In this document: in pieces, positions 34,714 through 44,139 of the stretch
Position numbering within the stretch: position 1 is the stretch's first letter
Layout: the number at the start of each line of letters is the position of its first letter
NCBI RefSeq assembly: GCF_014218295.1
Contig: NZ_AP023287.1
Location: forward strand, 1,984,001-2,048,000
Length of the DNA: 64,000 nt
Source of the DNA: Mycolicibacterium litorale
GTDB taxonomy: Bacteria > Actinomycetota > Actinomycetes > Mycobacteriales > Mycobacteriaceae
Direction of reading: 5' to 3'
Program-made: the position numbers and the translations under genes
The notes under the pieces: model-generated
The model's input: only the letters and a program-made list of their open reading frames with translations
Told to the model about the DNA's origin: nothing
Database searches by the model: none

Positions 34714-35819
34714 TGTCGGCGCAGGAAGTCGGCGGCCGCCCGGGCCAGTGACTGCGGTCCCGTGCGCAGGGCCTCCGCGAGCGGCGTGCCGGGTGCGGTG
34801 ATGCCGACGATCTCGTCGACGCCGTGGTCGAGCAGCACCGACGCGTCGTCGCCGACGCGGCCGGCGAAGATCACCACCCGGGTTCCGGTGCGTGCGGCGA
34901 CCTGGGCCACCCCGTAGGGCGTCTTCCCCATCAACGTCTGGGCGTCGACGCCACCCTCGCCGGTGAACACCCACGCCGCACCCTGCAGCGCCTGCTCCAG
35001 CCCGACGGTCTCGGCCACCACGTCGACGCCGGGTCTGCTTGTGGCGCCGAGGAATTCGAGCAGCGCGAAGCCGAGCCCACCCGCCGCTCCCGCCCCCGGC
35101 GTGTCGGCGTGCGCCGCGTCGGCCACCTCGGCGAACCGGCCGAGCGCGGCTTCCAGGCGGTCGACGTCGGCGGGTGCGGCGCCCTTCTGCGGTCCGAAGA
35201 CCGCGCTGGCGCCGCGGGGGCCGAGCAGGGGAGCGGTGACGTCACAGGCCAGTTGAATACGCACCCCCGCCAGCCGCGGATCGAGGTCGCTGACGTCGAT
35301 GCGGTGCAGATCGGCCAGCGCGGCACCACCCGGTGGCAGGGGGGCGCCCTCGGCGTCGGTGAGCGACACCCCCAGCGCGGTGAGCATGCCCGCCCCCGCG
35401 TCGTTGGTGGCCGAACCGCCGAGCCCGACCAGGAATTCGGTGGCGCCGCGGTCCAGCGCGTTCGCGATCAGCTGACCGATACCGAAGGTGCTGGCGCGCA
35501 ACACATCCCGCTCCGGCGGCGGAATCAGCTCCAGGCCCGCCGCGGCGGCCATCTCGATGACCGCCAGCCGGCGGCTCGGGACGTAACCGTAGCCGGCGCG
35601 TACCGGCCGGCCCAGCGCGTCGGCCACCTCGACGGTCACCCGCTCACCGTCGAGCGCGTCCACCACGGCGTCGACGGTGCCCTCACCGCCGTCGGCCATC
35701 GGCACCCCGACGCATTCGGCGTCGGGCAGCGCGGCGCGGACGCCGTCGCGCATGGCGGCGATCGCTTGCGCGGCGGTCATGGACTCCTTGAACGAGTCCG
35801 GTGCGAGAACGATTCTCAT
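34701..35819 (-). CDS. Glycerate kinase (GlxK family)
   Basis: A 372-residue glycerate kinase that phosphorylates D-glycerate with ATP. IVLAPDSFKESMTAAQAI at the start, MADGGEGTVDAVV, GLGGSATNDAGAGMLTALG and VFTGEGGVDAQTLMGKTPYG are family blocks. Its ATG overlaps the stop of the 2-hydroxyacid dehydrogenase (ATGA), so reduction of hydroxypyruvate or tartronate semialdehyde and phosphorylation of the glycerate are coupled, feeding glycolysis. The C-terminus lies within the hairpin described separately. Confidence 0.93.
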   Translation of the reverse strand: MRIVLAPDSFKESMTAAQAIAAMRDGVRAALPDAECVGVPMADGGEGTVDAVVDALDGERVTVEVADALGRPVRAGYGYVPSRRLAVIEMAAAAGLELIPPPERDVLRASTFGIGQLIANALDRGATEFLVGLGGSATNDAGAGMLTALGVSLTDAEGAPLPPGGAALADLHRIDVSDLDPRLAGVRIQLACDVTAPLLGPRGASAVFGPQKGAAPADVDRLEAALGRFAEVADAAHADTPGAGAAGGLGFALLEFLGATSRPGVDVVAETVGLEQALQGAAWVFTGEGGVDAQTLMGKTPYGVAQVAARTGTRVVIFAGRVGDDASVLLDHGVDEIVGITAPGTPLAEALRTGPQSLARAAADFLRRHYGC

Positions 35820-36781
35820 CGGACCGGGGTCAGCGCGGGCCGGCCGGCCAGGACGGCCGCGACGTTGTCGACGGCCAGGATGCCCATGGCGTCGCGGGTG
35901 GCCGCACCCGCGCTGGCGATGTGCGGGGTGAGGACGAGGTTCGGGACGTCGAGCAGCGCGGGATTGACATGGGGTTCATTCTCGAACACATCGAGCGCGG
36001 CGCCCGCGATATGTCCGGCGGTGAGCGCGTCGACGAGTGCCGCCTCGTCGACGACGCCGCCGCGTGCGGTGTTGACCAGATAGGCGGTCGGTTTCATGCG
36101 GGCCAGTGCCGCGGCGTCGATGAGGTGGCGGGTCTGCGGGGTGAGTGGGGTCAGCACACACACGACGTCGCTGTCGGCCAGCAGCGTGTCGGTGTCGACG
36201 AACCGGACGCCGTCGTCGACGCCGGAGGTGCGGTGCCGCGAGGTGGCCAGCACCGTCATGTCGAAGGCGTGGGCCCGTCGCGCCACCGCCCTGCCGATCC
36301 GGCCGAAGCCGAGGATGCCCAGCGTGGCACCCGCGCTCACGTCCAGACCGGTGAACATGCGCGGACCCCAGATCCACGGCTGGCGAGTGCGCAGGAAGCG
36401 GTCGCCGTCGACCACCCTGCGGGTGGCGGCGAGCACGAGGGCGAATGTGTGGTCGGCCGTGGCGTTGTCGAGCACACCGGGGGTGTTGGTGACGGTCACC
36501 CCGGCGGCGCTGGCGGCCGCGACGTCGATGTTGTCGTAGCCGACGGCCACGTTGGCGACCACCTGCAACCCGTTGCCCGCGCACGCGAGCAGCTCGGCGT
36601 CGACGCGTTCGGTCAGCGTCACCACGGCCGCGCACGCCCCGGCGAAGCCGTCCTCGAGCGCCGCGCGGGTGGGCGGGTTCTCCTCGCCGATCACCAGGGG
36701 CCGGCCGAGCTGGTGGAGCCGCGCCATCGCGCCGTCGGTGAGCAACCGCGACAGGTACACATGCCCGGCCGGTGACGTCAT
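35816..36781 (-). CDS. D-2-hydroxyacid dehydrogenase (hydroxypyruvate/glyoxylate reductase-like)
   Basis: A 321-residue NAD(P)H-dependent D-isomer-specific 2-hydroxyacid dehydrogenase. The Rossmann motif TLGILGFGRIGRAVARRA and the catalytic Arg-Glu-His set (NTARGGVVDEAAL, DVFENEP, TPHIASAG) are intact. VANVAVGYDNIDV and TNTPGVLDNATADHTFAL point to glyoxylate/hydroxypyruvate reductases. With glycerate kinase coupled directly downstream, hydroxypyruvate to glycerate is the best guess. The first gene of a two-gene minus-strand operon next to the decayed MarR gene. Confidence 0.9.
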   Translation of the reverse strand: MTSPAGHVYLSRLLTDGAMARLHQLGRPLVIGEENPPTRAALEDGFAGACAAVVTLTERVDAELLACAGNGLQVVANVAVGYDNIDVAAASAAGVTVTNTPGVLDNATADHTFALVLAATRRVVDGDRFLRTRQPWIWGPRMFTGLDVSAGATLGILGFGRIGRAVARRAHAFDMTVLATSRHRTSGVDDGVRFVDTDTLLADSDVVCVLTPLTPQTRHLIDAAALARMKPTAYLVNTARGGVVDEAALVDALTAGHIAGAALDVFENEPHVNPALLDVPNLVLTPHIASAGAATRDAMGILAVDNVAAVLAGRPALTPVR

Positions 36782-36792
36782 GACGCCCGACT

Positions 36793-36991
36793 CTAGTCGG
36801 CGCCGAGCGCGACCAGGATCCGCCCGAACTCGCGCCCCGGCCCCTACACCGGAGTCGGTGCGCGCCAGGATTTCTCGGCCGCCGTCGGTGAGCGCGGCGG
36901 GCCGACCGCCCCGGCCGCCGCGCCAGCATCGTCAGGCAGACGTCCTGCGGGAAGGTCAGACGCCCAGAGGTGATCCGTCAGCGAATCCGAC
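36793..36991 (-). pseudogene. Remnant of a MarR-family repressor (Rv2887-like), deleted and frameshifted
   Basis: Read on the minus strand in shifting frames, this stretch gives pieces that line up with M. tuberculosis Rv2887 as I remember it: VGFADGSPLG (its N-terminus), LTFPQDVCLTMLARRPG, LTDGGREILARTDSGV and the C-terminus REFGRILVALGAD followed by TAG at 36793-36795. About 24 residues after the first piece and most of the DNA-binding winged helix are gone, and the start codon position reads GTC. The location between the amidase block and pyrH also matches Rv2887. No functional repressor can be made. Rv2887 is known as a MarR repressor of a drug-methylating methyltransferase, and here an intact methyltransferase follows immediately, divergent. 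Confidence 0.65.
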
Positions 36992-37023
36992 GCGTCAAAA
37001 TCTTGTCGACATGGATCCACCGG

Positions 37024-37721
<698 letters not shown>

Positions 37722-37727
37722 CGCGCC

Positions 37728-37753
37728 GCCGGGGCGAATTCACGCGCCCCGGC
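37728..37753 (+). terminator. Hairpin after the methyltransferase gene
   Basis: A 9-bp GC-only stem, GCCGGGGCG and CGCCCCGGC, with an 8-nt loop starts 6 bp after the stop codon. No U-tract follows. It separates the methyltransferase from pyrH. Confidence 0.6.
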
Positions 37754-37837
37754 CACATCGGGAACCCCGCATGAGGCAGGATGGGTGTGCCACCTGGGGG
37801 AGCGCCCGGTACGTCGTAGCGAGGAGGCCGGAAGGGC

Positions 37838-38596
37838 ATGTCGGAGCCGAACAACACCCACGGCGCCGGCGCGGCAGTCGGCGACATCCGGCCGCTGTAC
37901 TCGCGAGTGCTGCTCAAACTGGGCGGCGAGATGTTCGGCGGCGGCGCCGTCGGCCTCGATCCGGACGTCGTGCACCTGGTGGCCCGCCAGATCGCCGAGG
38001 TGGTGCGCAGCGGTGTGCAGGTGGCCGTCGTGATCGGCGGCGGCAATTTCTTCCGCGGGGCTCAGCTGCAGCAACGCGGGATGGAGCGCACCCGCAGCGA
38101 CTACATGGGCATGCTCGGCACCGTGATGAACAGCCTGGCGCTGCAGGACTTCCTGGAGAAGGAAGGTATCGACACCCGCGTGCAGACGGCGATCACGATG
38201 GGTCAGGTCGCCGAGCCCTACATCCCGCTGCGCGCGGTGCGCCACCTGGAGAAGGGTCGCGTCGTGATCTTCGGCGCCGGTATGGGGCTGCCGTACTTCT
38301 CGACCGACACCACAGCCGCCCAGCGGGCGCTCGAGATCGGCGCCGAGGTGGTGTTGATGGCCAAGGCGGTCGACGGTGTCTACACCGCCGATCCCCGCAC
38401 CGAACCGGACGCCGAGCTGCTCACCGCGATCACCCACCGGGAGGTCATCGACCGCGGCCTTGCGGTGGCCGACGCGACCGCCTTCTCGCTGTGCATGGAC
38501 AACGGCATGCCGATCCTGGTGTTCAACCTGCTCGTCGACGGCAATATCGCCCGCGCGGTCGCGGGTGAGAAGATCGGAACACTGGTCACCACCTGA
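37838..38596 (+). CDS. pyrH: UMP kinase
   Basis: A 252-residue bacterial UMP kinase (amino-acid-kinase fold), which makes UDP from UMP and is feedback-regulated by UTP and [18 protein letters not shown] binds ATP phosphates, [10 protein letters not shown] and [19 protein letters not shown] are conserved. GAGGAGG and GGAAGG lie just upstream of the ATG. The pyrH-frr-cdsA order is the standard one. A variable 16-residue N-terminal tail precedes the fold. Confidence 0.97.
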   Translation: MSEPNNTHGAGAAVGDIRPLYSRVLLKLGGEMFGGGAVGLDPDVVHLVARQIAEVVRSGVQVAVVIGGGNFFRGAQLQQRGMERTRSDYMGMLGTVMNSLALQDFLEKEGIDTRVQTAITMGQVAEPYIPLRAVRHLEKGRVVIFGAGMGLPYFSTDTTAAQRALEIGAEVVLMAKAVDGVYTADPRTEPDAELLTAITHREVIDRGLAVADATAFSLCMDNGMPILVFNLLVDGNIARAVAGEKIGTLVTT

Positions 38597-38643
38597 ACGG
38601 GTGCGGCGACGCCGGGCGAACGTAGCGACGGGAGATACAGACA

Positions 38644-39201
38644 GTGATCGACGAAACGCTCTTCGATGCCGAAGAGAAGATGGAGAAGGCGGTGGCGGTG
38701 GCGCGCGACGATCTGGCGTCGATCCGCACCGGCCGCGCCAATCCGGGCATGTTCTCCCGGATCCACGTCGACTACTACGGCGCCTCGACGCCGATCACCC
38801 AGCTGTCGAGCATCAACGTCCCCGAGGCGCGTCTGGTGGTCATCAAGCCCTACGAGGCCAGCCAGCTGCGCAACATCGAAGATGCGATCCGCAACTCCGA
38901 CCTCGGCGTCAACCCCACCAACGACGGCAACGTCATCCGCGTGGCGATCCCGCAGCTGACCGAGGAGCGCCGCCGCGACCTGGTCAAGCAGGCCAAGGCC
39001 AAGGGTGAGGACGCCAAGGTGTCGGTACGCAACATCCGTCGCAAGGCGATGGAGGAGCTCACCCGTATCAAGAAGGACGGCGAAGCCGGCGAGGACGAGG
39101 TCAGCCGCGCCGAGAAGGACCTCGACAAGACCACCCACACCTACACCAGTCAGATCGACGATCTGGTGAAGCACAAAGAGGGTGAGTTGCTGGAGGTCTG
39201 A
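38644..39201 (+). CDS. frr: Ribosome recycling factor
   Basis: A 185-residue RRF, which with EF-G splits the post-termination ribosome. Family blocks [21 protein letters not shown] (key residues SIRTGRA), [13 protein letters not shown] and [12 protein letters not shown] are present and the length is exact. GTG start. The stop shares its last base with the cdsA ATG (TGATG). Confidence 0.98.
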   Translation: MIDETLFDAEEKMEKAVAVARDDLASIRTGRANPGMFSRIHVDYYGASTPITQLSSINVPEARLVVIKPYEASQLRNIEDAIRNSDLGVNPTNDGNVIRVAIPQLTEERRRDLVKQAKAKGEDAKVSVRNIRRKAMEELTRIKKDGEAGEDEVSRAEKDLDKTTHTYTSQIDDLVKHKEGELLEV

Positions 39202-40082
39202 TGGCCTCCCAGCAGCAAGCGGATCCCGTGTCAGAAACCCCGGTCGACGAGCCTCAGAAGAAGTCCTCGCGCGCCGGGCGCAACCTTCCCGCCGCGATCG
39301 CGGTGGGGGTGGCGCTCGGCGGCGGCCTCATCGCGATCCTGTTGTTCGCGCCGTACCTGTGGCTGGCGCTGGTCGCGGCGGCCGTGGCCGTCAGCACCTA
39401 CGAGGTGTGTCAGCGGCTGACCGAGGCCGGATACCGGATGCCGATGATCCCGCTGCTCGTCGGCGGTCAGGCCACGCTGTGGCTGACGTGGCCGTTCGGA
39501 CCCGCCGGGGCGCTCGGCGGGTTCGCGGCCACCGTCGTGGTCTGCATGATCTGGCGGCTGGTGGGCCAGGGCCTGCACCACACACCGCAGAACTACTCCC
39601 GCGACATCGGCGCTGCGGTGTTCCTGGCCACCTGGGTGCCGCTGTTCGCCAGTTTCGGTGCGCTGCTGATCTATCCGGACGACGGCGCCAACCGGGTGTT
39701 CTGCCTGATGCTGGGCGTGGTGTTCTCCGACATCGGCGGCTACGTGGCCGGTGTCCTGTTCGGCAAACACACGATGGCGCCGGCGATCAGCCCGAAGAAG
39801 TCGTGGGAGGGGCTGGCCGGATCGTTTCTGTTCGGGGTGACGGCTTCGGTGCTGGCGGTCGTCTACCTGCTGGACAAGCCGTGGTGGGCCGGCGTCGCGC
39901 TCGGGGTGATGCTGGTGATCACCGGCACGCTCGGCGACCTGGTCGAGTCGCAGTTCAAGCGTGATCTCGGCATCAAGGACATGAGCAATCTGCTGCCCGG
40001 ACACGGCGGGATGATGGACCGCATCGACGCGATGCTGCCGTCGGCGGTCGCGACCTGGATCGTGCTGACGCTGCTGGCCTGA
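39201..40082 (+). CDS. cdsA: Phosphatidate cytidylyltransferase
   Basis: A 293-residue integral membrane enzyme making CDP-diacylglycerol from phosphatidate and CTP, the branch point for cardiolipin, phosphatidylinositol and PIM synthesis. About eight hydrophobic helices follow a charged 30-residue N-terminus. The CDP-alcohol signature is present: [11 protein letters not shown], then [13 protein letters not shown]. It overlaps frr by one base. Confidence 0.96.
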   Translation: MASQQQADPVSETPVDEPQKKSSRAGRNLPAAIAVGVALGGGLIAILLFAPYLWLALVAAAVAVSTYEVCQRLTEAGYRMPMIPLLVGGQATLWLTWPFGPAGALGGFAATVVVCMIWRLVGQGLHHTPQNYSRDIGAAVFLATWVPLFASFGALLIYPDDGANRVFCLMLGVVFSDIGGYVAGVLFGKHTMAPAISPKKSWEGLAGSFLFGVTASVLAVVYLLDKPWWAGVALGVMLVITGTLGDLVESQFKRDLGIKDMSNLLPGHGGMMDRIDAMLPSAVATWIVLTLLA

Positions 40083-40120
40083 GCGAGCACCCCGGTTCTG
40101 GTGGGATACTCGGTGCAGAC

Positions 40121-41245
40121 ATGCCTGAATCCCCCGCGGCGCTGCCGCTCGTCTTCGATGCCCCGCGCCGCGCCAAGCCGCCGCGGCATCTCGCCGACCT
40201 CGACGACGCGGGCCGTGCCGCCGCGGTCGCCGAGCTCGGACTGCCCGCCTTCCGTGCCAAGCAGCTGGCCAACCAGTACTACGGCCGGTTGAGCGCGGAT
40301 CCGCACGCCATGACCGACCTGCCGGCGGGGGTGCGCGACCAGGTGTCCGCGGCGCTGTTCCCGACGCTGCTGCACGCGGTCCGCGAGATCGAGACCGACG
40401 CGGGGGAGACTCGCAAGGTGCTGTGGCGGGCAGTGGACGGGACGACGTTCGAATCCGTCCTCATGCGCTACGCGGACCGCAACACCGTGTGCATTTCCTC
40501 ACAGGCCGGCTGCGGGATGGCGTGCCCGTTCTGCGCGACCGGGCAGGGCGGGCTGCAGCGCAACCTGTCGACGGCCGAGATCCTCGAGCAGGTGCGCGCC
40601 GCGGCGGTCGAGCTGCGTGACCGCGACGGTGAGGGCATCGCCCGTGGGGGCCGGCTGTCGAACATCGTGTTCATGGGGATGGGTGAACCGCTGGCCAACT
40701 ACAACCGGGTGGTCGCCGCGGTGCGCCGCATCACCGCGCCGGCACCCAATGGATTCGGCATCTCGGCGCGGTCGGTGACGGTGTCGACGGTCGGTCTCGC
40801 GCCGGCGATCCGCAAACTCGCCGACGAGCGACTCAACGTCACCCTGGCGTTGTCGCTGCACGCCCCCGACGACGAGCTGCGCGACACGCTGGTTCCGGTC
40901 AACAACCGGTGGAAGGTCGGCGAAGCGCTCGACGCGGCCCGCTATTACGCCGACGTGACCGGGCGCCGCGTGTCCGTCGAGTATGCGCTGATCCGCGACG
41001 TCAACGACCAGCCGTGGCGGGCCGACCTGCTCGGTAAACGTCTGCACGGGGCGCTCGGCCCGCTCGTGCACGTCAACCTCATCCCGCTCAACCCGACGCC
41101 GGGCAGCCAGTGGGATGCGAGCCCCAAACCCGTCGAGCGCGAGTTCGTGCGGCGGGTCCGCGAACGCGGCGTCTCGTGCACGGTGCGCGACACCCGCGGC
41201 CGCGAAATCGCCGCCGCCTGCGGTCAGTTGGCCGCCGAAGCCTGA
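40121..41245 (+). CDS. rlmN: Dual-specificity 23S rRNA/tRNA adenine C2-methyltransferase RlmN
   Basis: A 374-residue radical-SAM enzyme that methylates C2 of A2503 in 23S rRNA and A37 in some tRNAs. The iron-sulfur motif is [15 protein letters not shown] (C-x3-C-x2-C), SAM-binding [14 protein letters not shown] follows, and the C-terminal Cys in [10 protein letters not shown] is the resolving/methyl-carrying position. It ends the conserved pyrH-frr-cdsA-rlmN block; the accessory island begins 23 bp after its stop. Confidence 0.96.
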   Translation: MPESPAALPLVFDAPRRAKPPRHLADLDDAGRAAAVAELGLPAFRAKQLANQYYGRLSADPHAMTDLPAGVRDQVSAALFPTLLHAVREIETDAGETRKVLWRAVDGTTFESVLMRYADRNTVCISSQAGCGMACPFCATGQGGLQRNLSTAEILEQVRAAAVELRDRDGEGIARGGRLSNIVFMGMGEPLANYNRVVAAVRRITAPAPNGFGISARSVTVSTVGLAPAIRKLADERLNVTLALSLHAPDDELRDTLVPVNNRWKVGEALDAARYYADVTGRRVSVEYALIRDVNDQPWRADLLGKRLHGALGPLVHVNLIPLNPTPGSQWDASPKPVEREFVRRVRERGVSCTVRDTRGREIAAACGQLAAEA

Positions 41246-41267
41246 CACCCCCGCTCGCGTCCCGTTC

Positions 41268-41330
41268 CGCCCAAACGAACACATTGGCGCAGAAGTGCGA
41301 GACGTCGCCGCCATTTCGTCGATCTCGGCG
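41268..41330 (+). repeat. 63-bp inverted repeat, left copy
   Basis: This 63-bp sequence, beginning CGCCCAAACGAACA and ending TTTCGTCGATCTCGGCG, recurs in opposite orientation at 41779-41841. The two copies have equal length and differ at only about seven positions, by my reading. The copies flank the SnoaL-like gene. It starts 23 bp after the rlmN stop. Confidence 0.9.
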
Positions 41331-41347
41331 GCGGGGTCGGCGCGTGA

Positions 41348-41767
41348 TCACGGGGCGTTGGTGAACCAGACGTTCTCCTCGCGCAGGCTGCGGCTGCGCC
41401 AGCCGTCCGGCGTGCGTACCAGTTCGTGGTGGTAGTAGCCGCCGCAGGCCGACATCTGCTCCATCCCGGGCAGTTGCATCGGGTTGTAGAACATCGCCCG
41501 CACCCGCGCTGTGCCACTTGAACTCTCGAGGATCTCGATGTTGGTGATGTAGTGCATGCTCCACGGGATCACCCCGAAATTGGCGGCGAACCAGTCGACC
41601 ACCTCGTCGCGGCTTCCGACGATCGCACCGGCCGACGAGTAGTCGATCTGCGCGTCGTCGGTGAACACCGAGCGGTAGAGCTCCCAGTCCTTGCTGTCGA
41701 CGGCCCGCGCGTAGGTCGTCAGCAGCCGGGCGATCTCGAGCTCGTCGCTGATGCGTTGGGTTTCCAT
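41348..41767 (-). CDS. SnoaL-like (NTF2-fold) polyketide cyclase/dehydratase family protein
   Basis: A 139-residue alpha+beta cone-fold protein of the SnoaL/scytalone-dehydratase-like group. EIARLLTTYARAVDSKDWEL, FTDDAQIDYSSAG and SMHYITNIEI, with a late HHELVRTPDGWRSRSL, are typical. Such proteins catalyse aldol, dehydration or isomerisation steps on steroid-like or polyketide rings; the ligand is unknown. GGGAGG precedes the ATG. The gene is boxed in by the 63-bp inverted repeats and is read in the same direction as the aldehyde dehydrogenase. Confidence 0.85.
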   Translation of the reverse strand: METQRISDELEIARLLTTYARAVDSKDWELYRSVFTDDAQIDYSSAGAIVGSRDEVVDWFAANFGVIPWSMHYITNIEILESSSGTARVRAMFYNPMQLPGMEQMSACGGYYHHELVRTPDGWRSRSLREENVWFTNAP

Positions 41768-41778
41768 GGCCTCCCGCT

Positions 41779-41841
41779 CGCCGAGATCGACGAAATGCCG
41801 CCGACGTCTCGCACTTTTGCGCCCGTTTGTTCGTTTGGGCG
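41779..41841 (-). repeat. 63-bp inverted repeat, right copy
   Basis: Reverse-complement partner of 41268-41330. It lies 11 bp upstream of the SnoaL-like start and 9 bp after the aldehyde dehydrogenase stop. In both copies the same orientation follows the 3' end of a gene (rlmN on plus, aldehyde dehydrogenase on minus), which would also suit a shared 3'-UTR element. Confidence 0.9.
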
Positions 41842-41850
41842 CAAACGGCG

Positions 41851-43335
41851 TCACTCTGGCATGCCGATGGTCTTGGCCTCGAGGTACTCCTTGTAGCCCT
41901 CTTCGCCGTTGCGGTATCCCAGCCCCGACTGCTTGGTCCCGCCGAACGGGCTGGTGATCCCGAAGTGGCTCTTGCCGTTGATCGTCACGTTGCCGGTACG
42001 CATCCGGCAGGCCACCGCGAACGCCCGGTCCACATCGTTGCTCGAGACCTCGCCGGACAGCCCGTAGATGGTGTTGTTGGCGATCGCGACGGCCTCGTCG
42101 TCGGTGTCGTACGGCGTCACCGTCAACACCGGCCCGAAGATCTCCTCCTGGGCGATCTGGGAGTCGGGGTCGACGTCGGCGAGCAGCGTGGGTTGGGTGT
42201 AGTAGCCGACGGGCAGGTTCTCCGGGATGCCGCCACCGGTGACCAGTCGCGCCCCCGAGTCGATCCCCGATTGGATCAGCCCGAGCACCTTCTGGCGCTG
42301 CGTCTCGCTGATCTGCGGGCCCTGCATGTTGCCCGGTGTCCACGGATCCCCGACCGGGAAACCCTCCATCATGGTCTTGAGGATCTCGAGACCCTCGTCG
42401 TATCGACTGCGCGGCAACAGGATTCGCGACGGAAGGATGCAGGATTGGCCGCTCATCACACACGCCATCATCGCCGCCATGGGCAGTGCGGCATTGAAGT
42501 CGGCGTCGTCGAGCACGATATGAGCGCTCTTGCCGCCCAACTCCAGCAGTGTCTTCTTCACCGTCGCCGCCCCCGCGGCCAGAATGGCGCGCCCCGTCGC
42601 GGTCGAACCGGTGAAGGTGATCATGTCGACCCGCGGATCGGCCGACAGTGCCGCCCCGACCTCGTTGGCGTTGGACACCACGACGTTGAACACCCCGGCC
42701 GGGATGTCGGTCTCCTCGGCCACGATGCGCCCGTACTCGCTGCCCGACCACGGGGTGAGCTGTGCGGGTTTGAGGACCACGGTGTTGCCGGCCATCAGGG
42801 CGGGCACCGTTTCGGCGATGTTGAGATAGAACGGCACATTCCACGGCGTGATCGCCCCGACCACCCCGACCGGCTCGTAGTGGATCTTGCGCCGTGCCGG
42901 GCCCAACTGGGTGGGATGCACGCCGGTGTCGACCAGATAGTCGAAGTTCCTCCCGTGCTCGGCCCAGTGTTTGACCTCTTCGATCGGGCTTTCGATCTGG
43001 CTACCGCTGACGGTGACCGGGCAGCCCACCTCGGTGATCAGGATGCGGCGCAGCCGTTCCTTGTTGCGCTCCAGCGCCTCGTGCAACTGCGTCAGGCAGT
43101 GGTAGCGGAAGTCGAGATCGCGCGACCAGTCCGTCTCGTCGAAGGCCCGCCGCGCCGCCGCCACCGCGCGGCCCATGTCCTCGACCGTGCCGTCGGTGGC
43201 CTGACCCGCCACCTGCTCACTGGCCGGATGGATGACGTCGAACATGGCGCCACTGCTCGTCAGCTGCAGTTCGCCGTCGATCAGCATCCGCTCGTCGCCG
43301 GCCAACACACCCGATTCGGTCTCCATTGTCGTCAT
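41851..43335 (-). CDS. NAD(P)-dependent aldehyde dehydrogenase
   Basis: A 494-residue aldehyde dehydrogenase that oxidises an aldehyde to a carboxylic acid. Asn166 (ITPWNVPF), Glu265 (LELGGKSAH) and the nucleophile Cys299 (GQSCILPSR) are in place, as is EEIFGPVLTV. Its ATG at 43335 lies exactly 6 nt after TGTAACGCT, the extended -10 seen in this island, so a leaderless transcript is likely. An internal ATG at 43326 is an alternative. Within the catabolic set it would make the acid that a CoA-transferase or ligase then activates. Confidence 0.92.
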   Translation of the reverse strand: MTTMETESGVLAGDERMLIDGELQLTSSGAMFDVIHPASEQVAGQATDGTVEDMGRAVAAARRAFDETDWSRDLDFRYHCLTQLHEALERNKERLRRILITEVGCPVTVSGSQIESPIEEVKHWAEHGRNFDYLVDTGVHPTQLGPARRKIHYEPVGVVGAITPWNVPFYLNIAETVPALMAGNTVVLKPAQLTPWSGSEYGRIVAEETDIPAGVFNVVVSNANEVGAALSADPRVDMITFTGSTATGRAILAAGAATVKKTLLELGGKSAHIVLDDADFNAALPMAAMMACVMSGQSCILPSRILLPRSRYDEGLEILKTMMEGFPVGDPWTPGNMQGPQISETQRQKVLGLIQSGIDSGARLVTGGGIPENLPVGYYTQPTLLADVDPDSQIAQEEIFGPVLTVTPYDTDDEAVAIANNTIYGLSGEVSSNDVDRAFAVACRMRTGNVTINGKSHFGITSPFGGTKQSGLGYRNGEEGYKEYLEAKTIGMPE

Positions 43336-43344
43336 GCGCCTAGC

Positions 43345-43370
43345 GTTACAAACAACGCCCAAAGCGTCAG
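43345..43370. promoter_or_regulatory. Island regulatory element 1 (degenerate)
   Basis: On the plus strand it reads GTTACA-N14-CGTCAG, a weaker copy of TTTACA-N14-TGTCAC. On the minus strand it supplies TGTAACGCT exactly 6 nt before the aldehyde dehydrogenase ATG. The rest of the 43336-43496 gap shows nothing convincing. Confidence 0.5.
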
Positions 43371-43496
43371 GCGAATCGCGGAAATAGCGTTCTCCGAATC
43401 CGAGGTGGCGATTCTCCTTGTCTCCGTCGGACTCGAACCCGACCCGCGCGGAACACGCCAACGCCGCAAAGCCCACCCGAGCCAGGGCGGTGTCGT

Positions 43497-44051
43497 CTAG
43501 TCCTGGTTCTTGATGCCGACCGCGTGGCGCAACTGGGCGAGGAACTCGTCTCCGTCGTCACTGCGCACGATGTAGTGACACACCGCGACGCGGATCGCCG
43601 TGGCGGCCTTGACCGCGGCATTGGGCCCCGACAGCAGCTTCTCCAGGCGCGCCCGCATCAGCGGGATGATCCGCGACAACTGCGCGATGACCACCTCGGG
43701 TTCGATGTCGACGAGCCGGACACCCGAGTAGGACTGCTGGTAGGAAACGATGAATCTCAGCGCGGCATCGAGTTTCTCGGTACCCCGCAGACCCTGGGTG
43801 GCCTTGCTGATGCCCTGGTCGAACATCGACCGCTCGTAGCGGCCGAACGCGTCGAGCAACTCCTGTTTGGAGGCGAACCAGCGGTACAGCGTCGGCCGTG
43901 ACACCCCCGCCTGCAGCGCGACCTCCGACAGGCTCAGCTTCGTCTGGCCGCTGCGCCCGAGCACCTCGGCGGTGGCCGCGAGGATGCGGTGCTGCGTCGA
44001 CGAATCGTCGTATTCGGCGGCGTCGCGCCGGGCGGTCAGTGGTTCGTTCAC
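43497..44051 (-). CDS. TetR-family transcriptional regulator (paralogue 1)
   Basis: A repressor of about 184 residues. The N-terminal HTH is RILAATAEVLGRSGQTKLSL followed by SEVALQAGVSRPTLYRWFAS; the rest is the helical ligand domain (FIVSYQQSYSGVRLVDIEPE). It is clearly paralogous to the TetR protein at 46531-47070: the recognition helix SRPTLYRWF is identical and about 27 of 33 residues around it match. GTG 44051 was chosen because it has GAGG 8 nt upstream and gives an N-terminus like the paralogue; a TTG at 44084 would be longer. It probably controls neighbouring catabolic genes; the ligand is unknown. Confidence 0.9.
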   Translation of the reverse strand: MNEPLTARRDAAEYDDSSTQHRILAATAEVLGRSGQTKLSLSEVALQAGVSRPTLYRWFASKQELLDAFGRYERSMFDQGISKATQGLRGTEKLDAALRFIVSYQQSYSGVRLVDIEPEVVIAQLSRIIPLMRARLEKLLSGPNAAVKAATAIRVAVCHYIVRSDDGDEFLAQLRHAVGIKNQD

Positions 44052-44139
44052 GTCCAGGGCCTCGAGTGATCGGATGTTCCACAAATCGTAGAGCCTGTAA
44101 TGCCGCGTCGGGGCATCCGCAGGGTCCGGCCGTCGCGAA

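Noticed and set aside
43426..43443. tRNA T-arm-like sequence on the minus strand (GTCGG, GTTCGAGT, CCGAC)
   Set aside because: The stem pairs but the loop has 8 nt instead of 7, and I could not find an acceptor, anticodon or D-arm around it, so it is not a tRNA.
44077..44100. ATTACA...TGT upstream of TetR paralogue 1 as an eighth regulatory element
   Set aside because: The spacing is 12 instead of 14 and the second block does not continue as CAC or AAA, so it fails the pattern.
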